From positions 992,001-1,056,000 of the forward strand of contig JACGZH010000006.1 in the NCBI GenBank assembly GCA_014706385.1: a stretch of 64,000 bases of DNA, written 5' to 3'. Below, piece by piece: positions 33,877-45,280 of this stretch. Numbering within the stretch: position 1 is the first letter of the stretch; every line of letters begins with the position of its first letter. A program made the position numbers and the translations under genes. The DNA comes from Phaffia rhodozyma (Eukaryota; Basidiomycota; Tremellomycetes; Cystofilobasidiales; Mrakiaceae). The notes under the pieces were generated by a model. The model did no database searches. It was given only the letters and a program-made list of their open reading frames with translations, and had not been told where the DNA came from.

Positions 33877-35719
33877 TCAGGCAAAGAGAGCGCCAAAGAG
33901 AGCGCCGAAGAGAGTAACGATCCAAGCGGTGTACAGCCTTCCTGCTCCTTCTTCTTGATAAATCGTCATCGCTGCATCCTGTTTTCGAAAAGAAAAGAAA
34001 AGTTCTCATCAGCTGTTTTCGTCCTTGTGAGAAGAGAAGAAAAAGAAGGAAGACAGAGGCAAGAAGAGAGGAAGAATGACGAACGATCAATCCATTATAA
34101 GGTTCCTCCTCTCCTCGAAGGGTGATCACGTCTTCATCTTTTGCGGCGTAAGTCGAGGGGATCTCTCCTGTAGACTGTTCGCCCTCTGCATTCTGTCGTT
34201 GGACCGATAACCTACAGGCGATCACTTCGAGTGGGCATCTTTTGTGTACGTGTGTTTGTGATTTAGAGGGGTTCATTGAATGGCAAATCAGATCAGCATC
34301 AATACGAATGGGAGAGAAGGCCAAGAGCAACTGAACAGCACCACATACAGAACTAGGACAGACAGAGCCTGGAAAATCAAGAAAACAAAGAGTCTGCCGG
34401 TTCTGATGGTAGCGAACGGACCATCTCTAGAAGAGGAAGGGTTCTTGAAGATTCCGTTCGCGAGTTCCGGGACAACGAAGGATCGAACGGTTTTAGAAAC
34501 CACGACTATGTAGAGCACATGGATAGCGGTGGCCGCCAGAAGGCTATGAAAAGGCAGAAGCTCTTGAGCGCGTCAGTATCAGACAAGAAAGGGGGGAGGG
34601 AAAGAATATAGAGAATCCTACCCAGGAGTGAGAAAGATGATCCAAGGTTTGGATCGCTCGTAAGGAGTCAGAATGATCTTTGCAGCCTTTTTGGGAGACC
34701 AAGGAAGTAGATGAGGTGTGACAATCGATCTAGACAGAATTCACAACACGTGTCAGAAATTTCAGCTAGCCAGGTGAGAGGCAGAGGCGGAAGAAAGAAG
34801 GAGACACACCGATTAATAAGCACCGTCATTGGGATTCCGACCAGAGTGAGCGCGATTCCAAACAAAGTCATTCTATGTGAATGTTGTTTTTGCAATCAAG
34901 CAAGCAGATTAGTACATGGAAGAAACGGGTCGAAAAAGAATGAATAAATTCTCACTTGACACCTCCGGCCTCAGGGACTTGATATGTCCCCTTTGGAGAG
35001 ACCGTGCTCGATCCCTCGACAAACGCGACCGAGAAGACAGAGATTAGGACTGAGTTGAATATGAACGGCAGGAAGCCTTGAAGGAGCAAAGAGGACGAGG
35101 GAGAATTTGCGGAAGAAGTGCAAGACCGCCGAATACGACGAACAGATCAGCAGACCGATTGGAGAAGCACGTCAGACGATGGGAAAGAAAGACGGGTCCC
35201 ACCTTTGTAAAGACCTTTCCAACCCTCAAGGCGTCTGACTCTAGAGATCATGCCCCAAACTTTTCTGACGGCCGGACCTACTCTGGGATCCCCTGCCTCA
35301 GTTTCTATCTCGGACAAGGCGAGTCCTCTGAGTGTGGATAGAGATATGTAGTTCAACGGAAGCGCGATCAAGATCAGCCTGGAAGAAAGAAAGACGAGAG
35401 ATGACGGAGAAGGGTAGCTTGCCTAGGAGCATAGTTCGCACGAAGTCTCTGAGAAATACAGAAAGAAACGCCGAGGTTATCTAATGAGAGACTAGTGCTT
35501 AAAGAATTGTGATCAAATGATAGGATGACTTTCGACTAACCACAATCGATCCGTCAATGGGCTGAGGGTGGGATAGAAGGAGAACGAGAAGGCGGTCAGG
35601 AAACTATACTCGTATGGAGATGGCCGAGAGATCGACGCCGGCCGACTTACCACGACAATCAATCCGATCATGGAGAATGATAGACACATGATCAGTGTCG
35701 CCAGGATTATCTCTATCAT
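33877..35719 (-). CDS. Mitochondrial-carrier-like multi-pass membrane protein
   Basis: About nine small exons join in frame: MIEIILATLIMCLSF, PIDGSIVRLRANYAPR and LILIALPLNYISLSTLRGLA. Next come GPAVRKVWGMISRVRRLEGW and KGLYKG, the carrier-type signature RxEGxxGLYKG. The remaining exons give GFLPFIFNSVLISVFSVAF, MTLFGIALTLVGIPMTVLIN, a TPGLLAATAIHVLYIVVV stretch, a second carrier-like element IYQEEGAGRLYTAW, and the end VTLFGALFGALFA. Around six hydrophobic segments are visible. It resembles an uncharacterised fungal branch of the mitochondrial carrier fold; the substrate is unknown. One intron (35422-35379, 44 nt) needs a GC donor. The join after SSRDGP near 34420 is uncertain. A donor at 34084 is GTTCGT. 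Confidence 0.72.
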
Positions 35720-35790
35720 TGTGTAGGCGTGGGTGGAGATGTATGCAGACGAGTAGTTGGGAATAGTCACTACACGTTGAGCAGAGGGAT

Positions 35791-35829
35791 GTGTGTGTGT
35801 GCGTGTGTGTGTGTGTGTGTGTGTGCGTT
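35791..35829. repeat. GT dinucleotide microsatellite
   Basis: About 18 GT units with two C interruptions lie 72 bp upstream of the carrier-like start codon. Confidence 0.9.
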
Positions 35830-36049
35830 TGAAAAGGGAAAGTCTCGTTTGGGCAATAACGAGCGCGGGAGACGAGCTGTGCACGCGGGAATGTTGATTA
35901 GGTAATATGCGATAGATGAAATTATGGATGAAACTTATGGGTACCACATAGATATGTGACAGGAACAGGAACAGGAACAGAAACACAGCGAGGTAACCAT
36001 AGGCGATAGATAGATCAGTAGATGAATACGTATGCGTGTTATCTACCAA

Positions 36050-36062
36050 CACGTGTCACGTG
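36050..36062. promoter_or_regulatory. Paired CACGTG E-boxes
   Basis: CACGTG at 36050-36055 and 36057-36062 are separated by one base. The second is inside a perfect GTCACGTG (36055-36062). The pair lies about 330 bp upstream of the carrier-like gene and over 1 kb upstream of the Ser-rich gene. Confidence 0.45.
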
Positions 36063-36359
36063 AGAACACCCCAATCCAATCACACACAGATACCGAGTGT
36101 GCTGCGAGCGCGATCTACACCACGAGCGATAGATGAATCAATAGACGAATGTACTAAAGAGCACCAATTCAGCCACACCGACGGATCATCCGTTTCATTG
36201 AGACTGAAAAAAGTACGAAAAGAAAGGTTATTTGATGGCTCTTCTTGTTTACTCTACATAAATCCTCCATTGTGGCGTCGATCTTCGGATCAGCCCGCAC
36301 AGCAACCCATCTGCTCTTGACAGGAGGGCCACTCTCTCGAGCGCCTTACGTAACGACGT

Positions 36360-36640
36360 CGTCATCCGTTTTTCTCTCTGTACTCTCTCTCTTTCTGCCT
36401 GGTGGCATACGCATATGTCTTTCGGGGTTTTTTTCTCTCTGTTTCCTTTATTTCCCCTTCTCCTTCTCTTCTTTCTCTTCTTCTATCCCTCGTTCTTTTC
36501 GTTTCTTGCTGTTTCTTTCCTCATCTCTTCTCTTCCTTTCGTTCTCCTTCCTTTTCCCTCTTTCTTATTTCCGTCGCCCTTTCCTCTCTTCCTCTTCCTT
36601 CTCACCGCTTTCTCTTTTGTCGTTATCCTTTCTGATCACT
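36360..36640 (+). repeat. CT-rich low-complexity tract in leader region
   Basis: Over about 280 bases the + strand is overwhelmingly C and T, dominated by TTCTCT-like and CTTTCC-like words. It creates spurious Phe/Leu/Ser-rich reading frames. Pyrimidine-rich tracts near fungal transcription starts are common, but this one is unusually long. Confidence 0.75.
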
Positions 36641-37127
36641 CGTGCTCGCTTCTCCGGCACGCACACTCTCTCCCACACACAAGAAAAAGGCCCTGGGCGT
36701 GTTGTCGTTCCTGGTTGGCATCTGGTTAAAACTGTCTCTTCTTCAACTCTTCTCTGCTGGTCGCATTCTCTCGGCCGTCAACCCTGGCACGCCTGCGTCG
36801 TCTTCTTCGCGTATACAGCCAAGTCCGAGCTCAGGCGCTCGTGTCTTCAGTGTGCTTCTCCATCCTCGATTCATCCACCCGGCTCTACATCGAATCAGCC
36901 CCCGGACCTTGAGCAGAACAAGGTTAGTAACCGTTTTTCATATCGGCTGAGTCCTATCAGTACCGGGATATTTATTCTTTCTCTCCTTCCTCCCAAACCC
37001 TCTTACAGATACCGAGATCGTCGCCGTGTCGCCCAATCTCTCTCTTACATCAATCAGAACAGCTCCTTTCTCCACCCATCGTTTCCTATCCGCTCACTCA
37101 CTTACACCTCAAAATACAATCTGAAGA

Positions 37128-38135
37128 ATGCCACATCCACACCACAGTCGTTTCTCACCCATCCGTCCAAGGTTCTCGTCCACGCCGGGACCCTCAGTAG
37201 ACACCTCAACCGTCTCTCCGTTCACAGCAACCTCGGCGAGTCCATCCGGTTACCACCACCTTGGCTTTCTCTCCCATCGGTCATCCTCCGTTCAACTCTC
37301 AGAGAGTTCGCCACTTCGACGACATCCGCCAAGCATCTCGTTCGCCCAGTCGACGACGTCCAGCTACCCAGGCGTCAACCTCGATCTCCAATTCTTTTCC
37401 TCCTCTCTATCTCATCCCTCTACCGCTGCCGCTCCCGACATCAACACCCCAATGGCCAACCATGAGGGCATGACCGTGTTATTTACCTCCGGTTCCGATA
37501 CAGGAGACTCGGGCATGCTCCGACCAAACGTCTCTCGTGGAATCTCTCAGACTAGCACCCCCGGCTTGACTCCTACCCTCACCCCTTCGGCCGAGACCAC
37601 CCTGTTCTCCCCGTTTGACCCGTTCGCACCAGCCTGGAACCAAGATGACCGGACTCCTGGTGCCTACACTCGGTCCAAAAGACACTCGGTCGCTTCCACT
37701 TCATCTTCGTTTTCTTCTGCCGGACCATACGTTCCGGACGACCATGCAATGGATGACTGCAGCCCGGACGAGCTGATGAATGATGTCACAGAATATTACT
37801 TTTCATCCGAACCAGAGTCCGATGCAGAGTATCCGTCCGAACTAGAGCACCCATCAGATGACGCACTCTCCCCCAAGCTGAGCCCGAACGCACCTACAGG
37901 TGATTATGCCGAGCAACTCTGGGCGCACACCATGCAGATGCTCGAAAAAATTCCTGGTGGTACCTACGCAGCAAACACTGCAGTCGCAAGACGTAACAGG
38001 GATCCAAGATTCAGAATGGGCAGCACCTCCAGCATCGCTGAGAGCAGCTCAATCGAACAAATGGTTGTCAGTCCACGGAGAGGGAGTACCGCCAGAAGTG
38101 CCGCTTTCAGGGACGTCGGCATCTATGAAGTATAG
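37128..38135 (+). CDS. Unrecognised Ser/Pro-rich protein, single-exon coding region
   Basis: The reading frame of 335 codons is uninterrupted, and an in-frame TGA lies two codons before the ATG. The first 230 residues are Ser/Pro/Thr-rich, with His/Arg patches and repeated S-P or T-P sites that could be phosphorylated (inference). A more conserved-looking C-terminal part follows: PDELMNDVTEYYFSSEPESD, then YAEQLWAHTMQMLEKIPGG and NRDPRFRMGSTSSIAE. I do not recognise the family. Low complexity, disorder and the long leader and trailer fit a regulatory protein, but no DNA-binding or enzyme motif is visible. The coding region is unusual here in having no intron. Confidence 0.7.
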   Translation: MPHPHHSRFSPIRPRFSSTPGPSVDTSTVSPFTATSASPSGYHHLGFLSHRSSSVQLSESSPLRRHPPSISFAQSTTSSYPGVNLDLQFFSSSLSHPSTAAAPDINTPMANHEGMTVLFTSGSDTGDSGMLRPNVSRGISQTSTPGLTPTLTPSAETTLFSPFDPFAPAWNQDDRTPGAYTRSKRHSVASTSSSFSSAGPYVPDDHAMDDCSPDELMNDVTEYYFSSEPESDAEYPSELEHPSDDALSPKLSPNAPTGDYAEQLWAHTMQMLEKIPGGTYAANTAVARRNRDPRFRMGSTSSIAESSSIEQMVVSPRRGSTARSAAFRDVGIYEV

Positions 38136-38923
38136 GAAGCACTCAGCTTCCTATCAGACAACTCTTCGCGGTTTTTTCGCAGAGGCGTACACTGGTTTGC
38201 TCTTCTCTCCCCTTTTCCTCTCTCTTCGCTCTTCTTTAATTCTACTAGACCATTTTATAATACCGAAATTGTCTCGCTATCTTTTCTTCTCTAACTGTGT
38301 ACATCTACCTTCCTCTCTTTTCTATCTTGATCTCATCTCTCGGCCACATCTTTGTTGTAGTTTTATCTCTCCGCCTTCCTCTTTCCATGCATATCTCTGT
38401 TTTTCTTTTTCTCTTGTCTGATCCAAATCCTCACTGTATCGAACAATAGAATCCTTGTTTTCTTCCTCCTCCTCTCCTAAAGCCTATCACTTTCCCAGAC
38501 GATCAGTTCGTCCGCCTATATTTCATTCTGCTTCTGTCCTTTTTTTTCTCTTCTCCTTTGTTTTCCATCTCTTGTCGTCGCGCTACGCTTTAGTATCGAT
38601 TACTTCAGCCTCAGACTCTCTTTCCCTGGTTTTTATATTACTCTCTCCTATCTTTCGCATATGGCGCTCATCTCTCTTTGAGATTGGTCTGCGTCTTGTC
38701 TTCTTAGTCGTTCCGATCTGGCCATCTGTCTCGTCTACTTGTTGGTTGAAGTTCTTTACAACCATTTTCTTCCTCCTTCGTCGCTTTTCTGCTCCCCTTT
38801 CTCTATCTTTCTTGTTATACATATATACACTCACGACCATATACGCACCATCGATCATATACATGTATACACACTCTGCTGAAAAAGACAGAAGTAGAAT
38901 TTGAAGACAGACAGCACGCCTCC
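38136..38923 (+). other. Pyrimidine-rich trailer and convergent intergenic region
   Basis: About 38190-38800 is again strongly CT-rich on the + strand, with AT-rich sequence and TATACA-like words towards the end. It lies between convergent stops of the Ser-rich gene and BNA4. No conserved frame is seen. Confidence 0.5.
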
Positions 38924-41112
38924 TCAAACAAATCGACCTCTATGACCTCTCAACTTCAACTTTTTCCCCAAATTCAACCCGGCCCAGACCGCCCAAAAGA
39001 CACCGGCACCGGTTCCGACGACGACAGCCTTGATCCATCGACCCAGAACCTTTCTCTGGAACATCTCCCTCCGAAGAGCTTCAGCATAAGGGACGTCCGG
39101 TCTGAAGGTCACCATAGAGTACAACGTTGTCCATCTGTTGACTGTTCGCGTAGGGAATGGCTCGCCAGAGGAACGACTGAGTGCCGATAGGGAAGCAGCA
39201 GTCGGCGGCGGGCTGGGGAAGAGGGTCGTCAGGACGTAGTCCAACTTCCGACGGATATGGTGTAAAGGCGTCAACACGTGGGAACGCATTTCCTCGCTAC
39301 AGGTGAGAAAGCGAAGAGCTTCAGCGATCTCTGTGCTTCGAAACGTACACATACACACAAAAGCCAATAGACAAAGGACAGACTAGTTGTTCATCGCAAG
39401 TTCCAGAATCGCGTCCAGATCAGCTTTCCGACCAACCGAGTATTCCTTCAGACACTGCTTGACGTCAGCCTCGGTTCCTGCTTGACCGGTGATCCCGTGG
39501 GATTGGAAGACGAGATCGAGAACTCTGATGTCCTCGAGTCCTGCGTTTAGCCCTTGACCATAGAATGGGACTTGAAGAGGGAAATAAGAAAGAACGAACG
39601 AACGAAAGAAAGAATGTGGGTGAGGTAAGCAAGCGCCTTCTAACATGTGAAAGAAGAGGCTACTGAAGAAGGAGAAATGGAAAAGGACAAGACAAACCCA
39701 TCGAATGACCGGCATCACCAACTAAAACGGCCGACCCATCCTGATAGCCAACCGGATCAACTCTGATAGTGGTCAGGCCACCTCTTCTAGCGTTCTCGAA
39801 ATCGTCCAATACCTGATCTTCACCCATCATCGATAGGATATCAACCGGGTTCTCAAGCGTTCGTGTCCCGAAATGTTTCCGGAAGAACGCTCGGGCTTTA
39901 GCTCGACTGTTAAGTGGGACGATCGATTGGATAGGCGCGTATAGCGTCATGGTGAATGATTTGTCTTTGTTAGGCAGAGCGATCAACATGAATTCATGTC
40001 GTGGCCAGATATGTAAATGTTCGGGACTGATCGAGAATGTTGAATCCTCCCCGGTCGCATTGTTTGGCGGTCCAGGCGGAAGTCTCAGTTCGATCCATAT
40101 GTGTTGAATTTGGTGTTGAGAATAAGACGATCTGTCAAGTGAGTGTCCGCAGGTGAGCCAACAGCCAAGGGAAGAGACAGCCGTTAGCCATCCACCTACA
40201 ATTCAGAGAGGAACAGATCACTTACGGTTGAACCCTCATGATTTCACTTCGGACTTTACTCCAATTTCCGTCCGCTCCAACCAACAGATCCCAACCTTCT
40301 TCACCTCCGTCCTCCACCCAGGCACCGCGCTCACCCTCTTGGAAGAGTCGTCGTCGAGCCCAGTCGATTTTGGCGATCTTTCGGTTGAAGACAACGGTGA
40401 TCGAAGGGTGGGCACTAACTTTGTCGAGGAGCGTCTGGGAGATAATCTGTCGAGAGATCGAGTTGATCGCAGATCCATGATGAGGGTCGTATAGCTGAGA
40501 TTCCTGTCTGTAAGAGAAAGATGCATTTAAAAAATAAAATAGACAGAGAGAACATCAGTGAGACGGCTCCAACCGATGACATTCAAAGAAGCAGAGGAAG
40601 ACCCTAGAAGGAAGAAGAAAGAAGATCGACCGACTTGTTCTCAAAGTCCCAGATCATTCGACCCTTCATAGGCAAAGCCAAGGAAAGTAACTCATCGGCT
40701 GTGATAGAGGAATATTGATAGAGTTGCTCAGCCTGATGAGTATTAGACGACGATAGGTAGATCGAACGACATCAGTGACCGTGGGACCTTACAGATTTCT
40801 GGCTCGATTGCATGAAGAGCGGATATCCCTCGAGCGGAGATCGCGAGGTTGACCGAGCGAATCGTTTCTTTCTCTGCTTCTGGGGACTTAGGATCTGAGT
40901 TATGAGTGCATCAGTGAAGAATAGGACGATGAGAAAAGGGAGGATGTTCAGCCGATATTAACTACTACATGTCGGGTACATTCACTTGTGTGCTCACCAG
41001 GCCGTCCTTCCCAAATGATTACGTTCCATCCCTTGTTAGCGAGAGAGAGTGCGCTGAGGCATCCGACAGGACCTGCTCCTACGACGATCGCTTTTTTTGT
41101 TGGTGTGCTCAT
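38924..41112 (-). CDS. BNA4: Kynurenine 3-monooxygenase
   Basis: The start MSTPTKKAIVVGAGPVGCLS carries the FAD-binding GxGxxG. The exons then give LANKGWNVIIWEGRPG, SVNLAISARGISAL, SSITADELLSLALPMKGRMI, QLYDPHHGSAINSISRQ, WDLLVGADGNWSKVR, HIWPRHEFMLIALPNKDKSF and the second FAD motif VLVGDAGHSMVPFYGQGLNA. Last is the KMO-type C-terminus with LYSMVTFRPDVPYAEA. The VPF(Y/F)GQG motif and HIWPR block are diagnostic for KMO rather than for other flavin hydroxylases. Reaction: NADPH- and O2-dependent hydroxylation of L-kynurenine on the path from tryptophan to NAD, at the outer mitochondrial membrane. The tail has a hydrophobic anchor (KAVVVGTGAGVFWAVWAGLN) consistent with this. The gene is divergent from TAF10 with a 208 bp gap. 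Confidence 0.93.
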
Positions 41113-41320
41113 CTCTTTTACGGGTATTTGGTTCTTGGTTGCCCTTGTCTACGCTCGCTTATCGTCGTTGTCGTTGTCGTTCGAGGAATGATTGATGACT
41201 CGATGATCGGTAAGAGAAGGAATTGAAAACGTAATTGTCCTTCCTACGAATTTCCTCACCTTCCTTTCCTTCTCTCGACCATTATTCATTTCCAACCCAT
41301 CCAAACGACACCACCCAGTG

Positions 41321-42410
41321 ATGCAACCTCAATCAGCTGCTCCTTCGAATACGGCAGGTCCTTCTTCTCTGAAGCAAGAGATCCTGCCACAGTCATCTGC
41401 CTCCACAAATTCTCCAAAGACAATCACTCCTTCTGCTCTGAACTCAACCCAAGTGGCGGGCGCGTCGTCGACCTCGACATCCGCTCTAGGCCAAGCTCAA
41501 AAGACGATGTCTACAGCTGAAACGCCAAACCTTCAACCCGGTCCGTCAAGGAGAGAAGAAGAGCTCGCAAGAAAAGACAGGACATTGACAGAGTTTATGA
41601 CGATGTTGGATGATTATGAGCCTTTGGTCTGTCCTCAACCTCATACTTACTATACATTCTTTTTGATGAGCTGTGTGCGTCGGCATGTTGTGCTAACCGT
41701 GTGTTTTTCCTCTCCTTCTCTTTGTCTTCATCGTTGGACTCTGGAAACTTTGGGAAAAATCGACAGATACCAGAGGAGATCACTCAGTACTTTCTTCAGA
41801 AAGCTGGATTCGAATCCGCCGATCCTCGCCTGTTCGTGCAGCTCTTCTTCTATGCCTTGATTGATTACCGTCTGTATATCTTTTGTCCTCAAGATCTTCT
41901 CATTTCTTGGGTCCTCCTTTTGTATATTCTTCCTTAATCGAAATCAGCACCCGACTGTTCTCCCTGACTACGCAAAAGCTCCTCTCGGATATCTCGACGG
42001 ATGCGTATCACTATGCTCGGATTCGGACAAACGCTCAACCAGGTGGCCGAGGTCGACCGGCCGGAGCTGCCCAACAACAAAAAGTTTGTCGGCTTTTCAT
42101 CTTTAGGTCTTCGAAATCAATGAATATACACCGAATCAAGGTCAGAGGTACCCATAGAAGCTCATTTTTTTCTGACTGGGTGATCCTACTTTCCGGCGTC
42201 GGCCTTTGTTCTCGATAATAGGACAAGAATCGTACTGTTCTCACAATGGATGACCTGAGCGCAAGTCTAGCCGAACGAGGCGTGCAGTCAGTCGTCTTTC
42301 TCTCTTCCTCTTTGATCAATGCTCCTCCCATTGATATCAATTTGGCAACGACATCTCGTTCTTTTGATTTTGGGTGTATTAGTCTCAAGAAACCAGATTA
42401 TTTCCAATAA
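41321..42410 (+). CDS. TAF10: TFIID/SAGA subunit TAF10
   Basis: A Ser/Thr/Ala-rich N-terminus (MQPQSAAPSNTAG onward) leads into the histone-fold domain, assembled over five exons: FMTMLDDYEPL, IPEEITQYFLQKAGFESADP, RLTRLFSLTTQKLLSDIST, DAYHYARIRTNAQ, DKNRTVLTMDDLSASLAERG and VHLKKPDYFQ. This is the TAF10 pattern throughout (P..ITQYFL.KAGF, DAY.YARIR, LTM.DL..AL). Family knowledge: TAF10 pairs with TAF3, TAF8 or SPT7 through the histone fold in TFIID and SAGA. The first ATG in frame is 41321. The donor at 41832 is GTTCGT. A Gly/Arg/Ala/Gln insert (GGRGRPAGAAQQQ) sits in the loop before the last helices. Confidence 0.93.
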
Positions 42411-42895
42411 AAAAGCTCGGTCCGAACGCTGGTCGTTCAAGCACTTCCCTCCCACTCCTACTCCTTGATCTATACACCCTTGAACCCTCATTGGCGTCTT
42501 TTTAAAACCATACGCCTGTTTCAATCCTAATCTTTCTGTTCCTTCTTCTCAACTGTCCTGATTCATCTTCAGCGATAGTCACTTGAGCATATGTATGTAT
42601 ATAAGATAAAAACGAAAAAAGAAGAAAATGGCGCTACCTTCTTTTGGAATCTTAGCCTTTGAAGCGATCGGTTCGAGACACTTGTCCTTTTGCAGATATC
42701 TTATACATTGGTCTTCTTTCAGTGTATCGTTGACAAGTATCTGGACGAAAACAGCAAGAGAGGAAGAGCACAGAAGAGCAAGGGTTGAAGGTATAGTCTC
42801 AGACTGGAGAGTCCATTAAATATAACGTTTTTCCTTGCAAGAACAAGATTCTTCCACATCCGCTGTCTTCTATATTTTGATGACGAGGGTTTCTT
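42411..42895. other. Convergent region between TAF10 and TRP2
   Basis: It contains a 63-codon + frame at 42628-42819 preceded by TATATAAG about 25 bases upstream. On the minus strand, 34 codons beginning ILVNDTLKEDQC lie between splice-like signals. Neither resembles a family I know. Otherwise it is probably two 3' UTRs. Confidence 0.35.
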
Positions 42896-45280
42896 TTATT
42901 CAAGAGATGTGTAGTAAGCTGATTGGAAGGAAGAATCAACATGATTGAGTACAGAGATGAATATGATCAGAAAGTGAGCACACATATCCCACATTTATAC
43001 GATAAGAAAGGAAGAGAAAGATTGGACGAACCTTCGGCAAGGTCGATGCAGTTCATGTTCGCTCCGAGCTTGTTGATCGTTTCGATATACTCATCGTTCT
43101 CCACGCTATCATGGACAATTCCTCCACCTAACCAGCAGTCAATCCCATGAATAAATATTACCCGGATTAGCTTGATAAACGCGATAACAGAGAGAAGGGA
43201 AAGGAAACTGTACCAGCTTGAAGGTAAGCGACCCCATCCTTGAATGTCATCGTCCTGATAGCAATACACGTGTCCAGTCGATCTTTATCAAAGTCAAACC
43301 GTCCAACAGCTCCGGCGTACACTCCTCTTCGTTCGCCTTCAAGACCGCCAACAAGCTCGATCGCCTTGATCTTGGGAGCGCCGGAAACGGTTCCAGCTGG
43401 GAAGATTGATCGGAACGCGTCGAACCTTGAGAAGAAATTGATTGTAACGGACCGGATGATGAGGAGGTATCTATCAGCTACGATTGTATTTAATGTGCAT
43501 TGGAGCAAGAGGAAACGAAACCAACCGAGTCTTGTCCTCTCTAAGGGTTCCACTGATCTGACTGGTGATGTGAATGACGTGACTAAACTTCTCGAGTCGC
43601 ATCAGATCATCCACCTTGACGGTCTCAGGCTTGCAGACCCTATTGACGTCGTTTCGAGCAAGGTCGACAAGCATGATGTGTTCAGCCTGATCCTTGGTGG
43701 ATGCCAAGAGTTCCTCTCCAAGAGCAGCATCCTCTGATTCGTTTTGTTTTCCAAAAGATGAATACAATGATAAGCTGATAGATTTCAAATTGCTATGTGA
43801 CAATCAGAAGAAGTTACGACGAACCTTCGGGCGTCTTCCCTCGCTTAACTGTACCCGCGATTGCATGGTTGTACACTTTCCTCTTTTCAACCTTGCAAAG
43901 CGTCTCCGGACTGGCGCCGACCAACTGGAGGTCTCCGAAGTCGATATAGAACATATACGGACTCGGGTTCAAACCTCGCAGCTGCCTATATGCGTTGAAA
44001 GGATGTAACGAGGTTGGTCGACTGATTCGTTGGGATGGAACAGCCTGAATGATATCTCCTTTGACGATGTGCTCCTTGAGCTTTGTCACGAATGCTTCGT
44101 AACCAGCTTTGCCAACGTTGGAAGTGCCCGTCTGGTTGGGAATGATCGGTGGTTGGACAGGAAGCGGGATATGCTCCGTGATCGTCTTGGCGCGGAGTGC
44201 TTCGAGCTTAGAGACAGCCTCAGCATAGGCCGCCGAGATCTCTGGGGAGGTCACAGTCGAAGTAGAGGACTCGGCTGATGGAGGAATATACACATGGGAG
44301 ACCAACTTGATGTTCTGAAACAGATGGTCAAAGATGATGAGCGTATCGTGGAACATGAAGATTGATTCGGGAATATCGAACGGGGATTTAAGTGGTCGAG
44401 CCGTTTTGGGTTCAAAGTGATGAATGCAATCGTAAGTGACCATTCCAATGGCTCCTCCTGTTTTTGAAGAATCAGAAGAGAATCAATAGTAACAAGTTTT
44501 CAATCATTGTTAGATAACGTCCCTGAATCAGTAGGAGCAGGACAAAAGAACACATACCGGTGAATGTAGGAATCTCGGGGATGCTAATGTACTTGTAAGA
44601 GGATAGAGCTCTCTCAAGTTCAATCAGAGGGTCTCCCTTGATGTCGTACTCGGCTCCACTTCGGATCACCTTGAACGGATCTAAGATTCGTGTTCCCAAT
44701 CGTGACGACGCACAGTGAACAGAAGGATCAGAAGTGAAGGATTAAGAGTCAGTTCCGTAGTCGGTCTGGTCAATGTACTACAACGCTCCAATCCCTCCAC
44801 CTTCCTGATTAAGCTTCTAATTCTTTTTCTTCATCTATAGTTCTGTCGGATCCACCACTTCCTCTGTTTTTTTTGTTTTTTTTGTTTTTTGGAAATACCA
44901 AAGAAGAAAGGAGAGAAAGAGAAAATAAAGGGAACGAACCGGCTCCAATAAACGAATACCTCGAGATATTCTCTCCTCCATTGATACTCTCAAACAAGAA
45001 GCTGTTCTTGCCTCCATCGCTAATCTTCAAATAAGCGATAACAGGTGTGAGAAGATCGGCCGGGAGCGTGATAAAGATAGGTACACAGTTTCCTTTGGAT
45101 GGATCTGAGAGAAGGGTCGAGACTTCCTCTAGCGAAGGTTTTGGGGTTAACTTTTTGAGGTCAAGATTCGGAAGGAGGGAGGGTACAGAGCTCGAGAGCG
45201 AGCGAGAAGATCAGCTCTCTACTCATATTAGAAAGCGCTAGAAAGACATAGGACAAGCAAAGACTCACAGAGTAGACCAT
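42896..45280 (-). CDS. TRP2: Anthranilate synthase component I
   Basis: The exons give [57 protein letters not shown] and [20 protein letters not shown]. The chorismate-binding domain follows: [115 protein letters not shown] and [16 protein letters not shown]. The Ser in the LFES element is the position known to bind feedback tryptophan in TrpE/Trp2. Reaction: chorismate plus ammonia (from the TRP3 glutaminase) to anthranilate, first step of tryptophan synthesis. The last short exon gives AYYTSLE. The donor at 43031 is GTTCGT. Confidence 0.95.

Larger units (their letters stand above)
35720..37127. promoter_or_regulatory. Divergent promoter plus long pyrimidine-rich leader of the Ser-rich gene
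   Basis: From the left it holds a GT microsatellite (35791-35829), two overlapping CACGTG boxes (36050-36062), and then a strand-biased CT-rich block (about 36360-36640). An intron-like stretch with donor GTTAGT near 36922 and acceptor TTACAG near 37008 follows. Several upstream ATGs open CT-driven frames. It probably contains the 5' UTR of the gene starting at 37128. Confidence 0.5.

Noticed and set aside
36245..37465. 406-codon open frame on the + strand
   Set aside because: It is driven by the CT-rich tract (runs of Phe, Leu, Ser) and overlaps the Ser-rich gene in another frame; no family resemblance.
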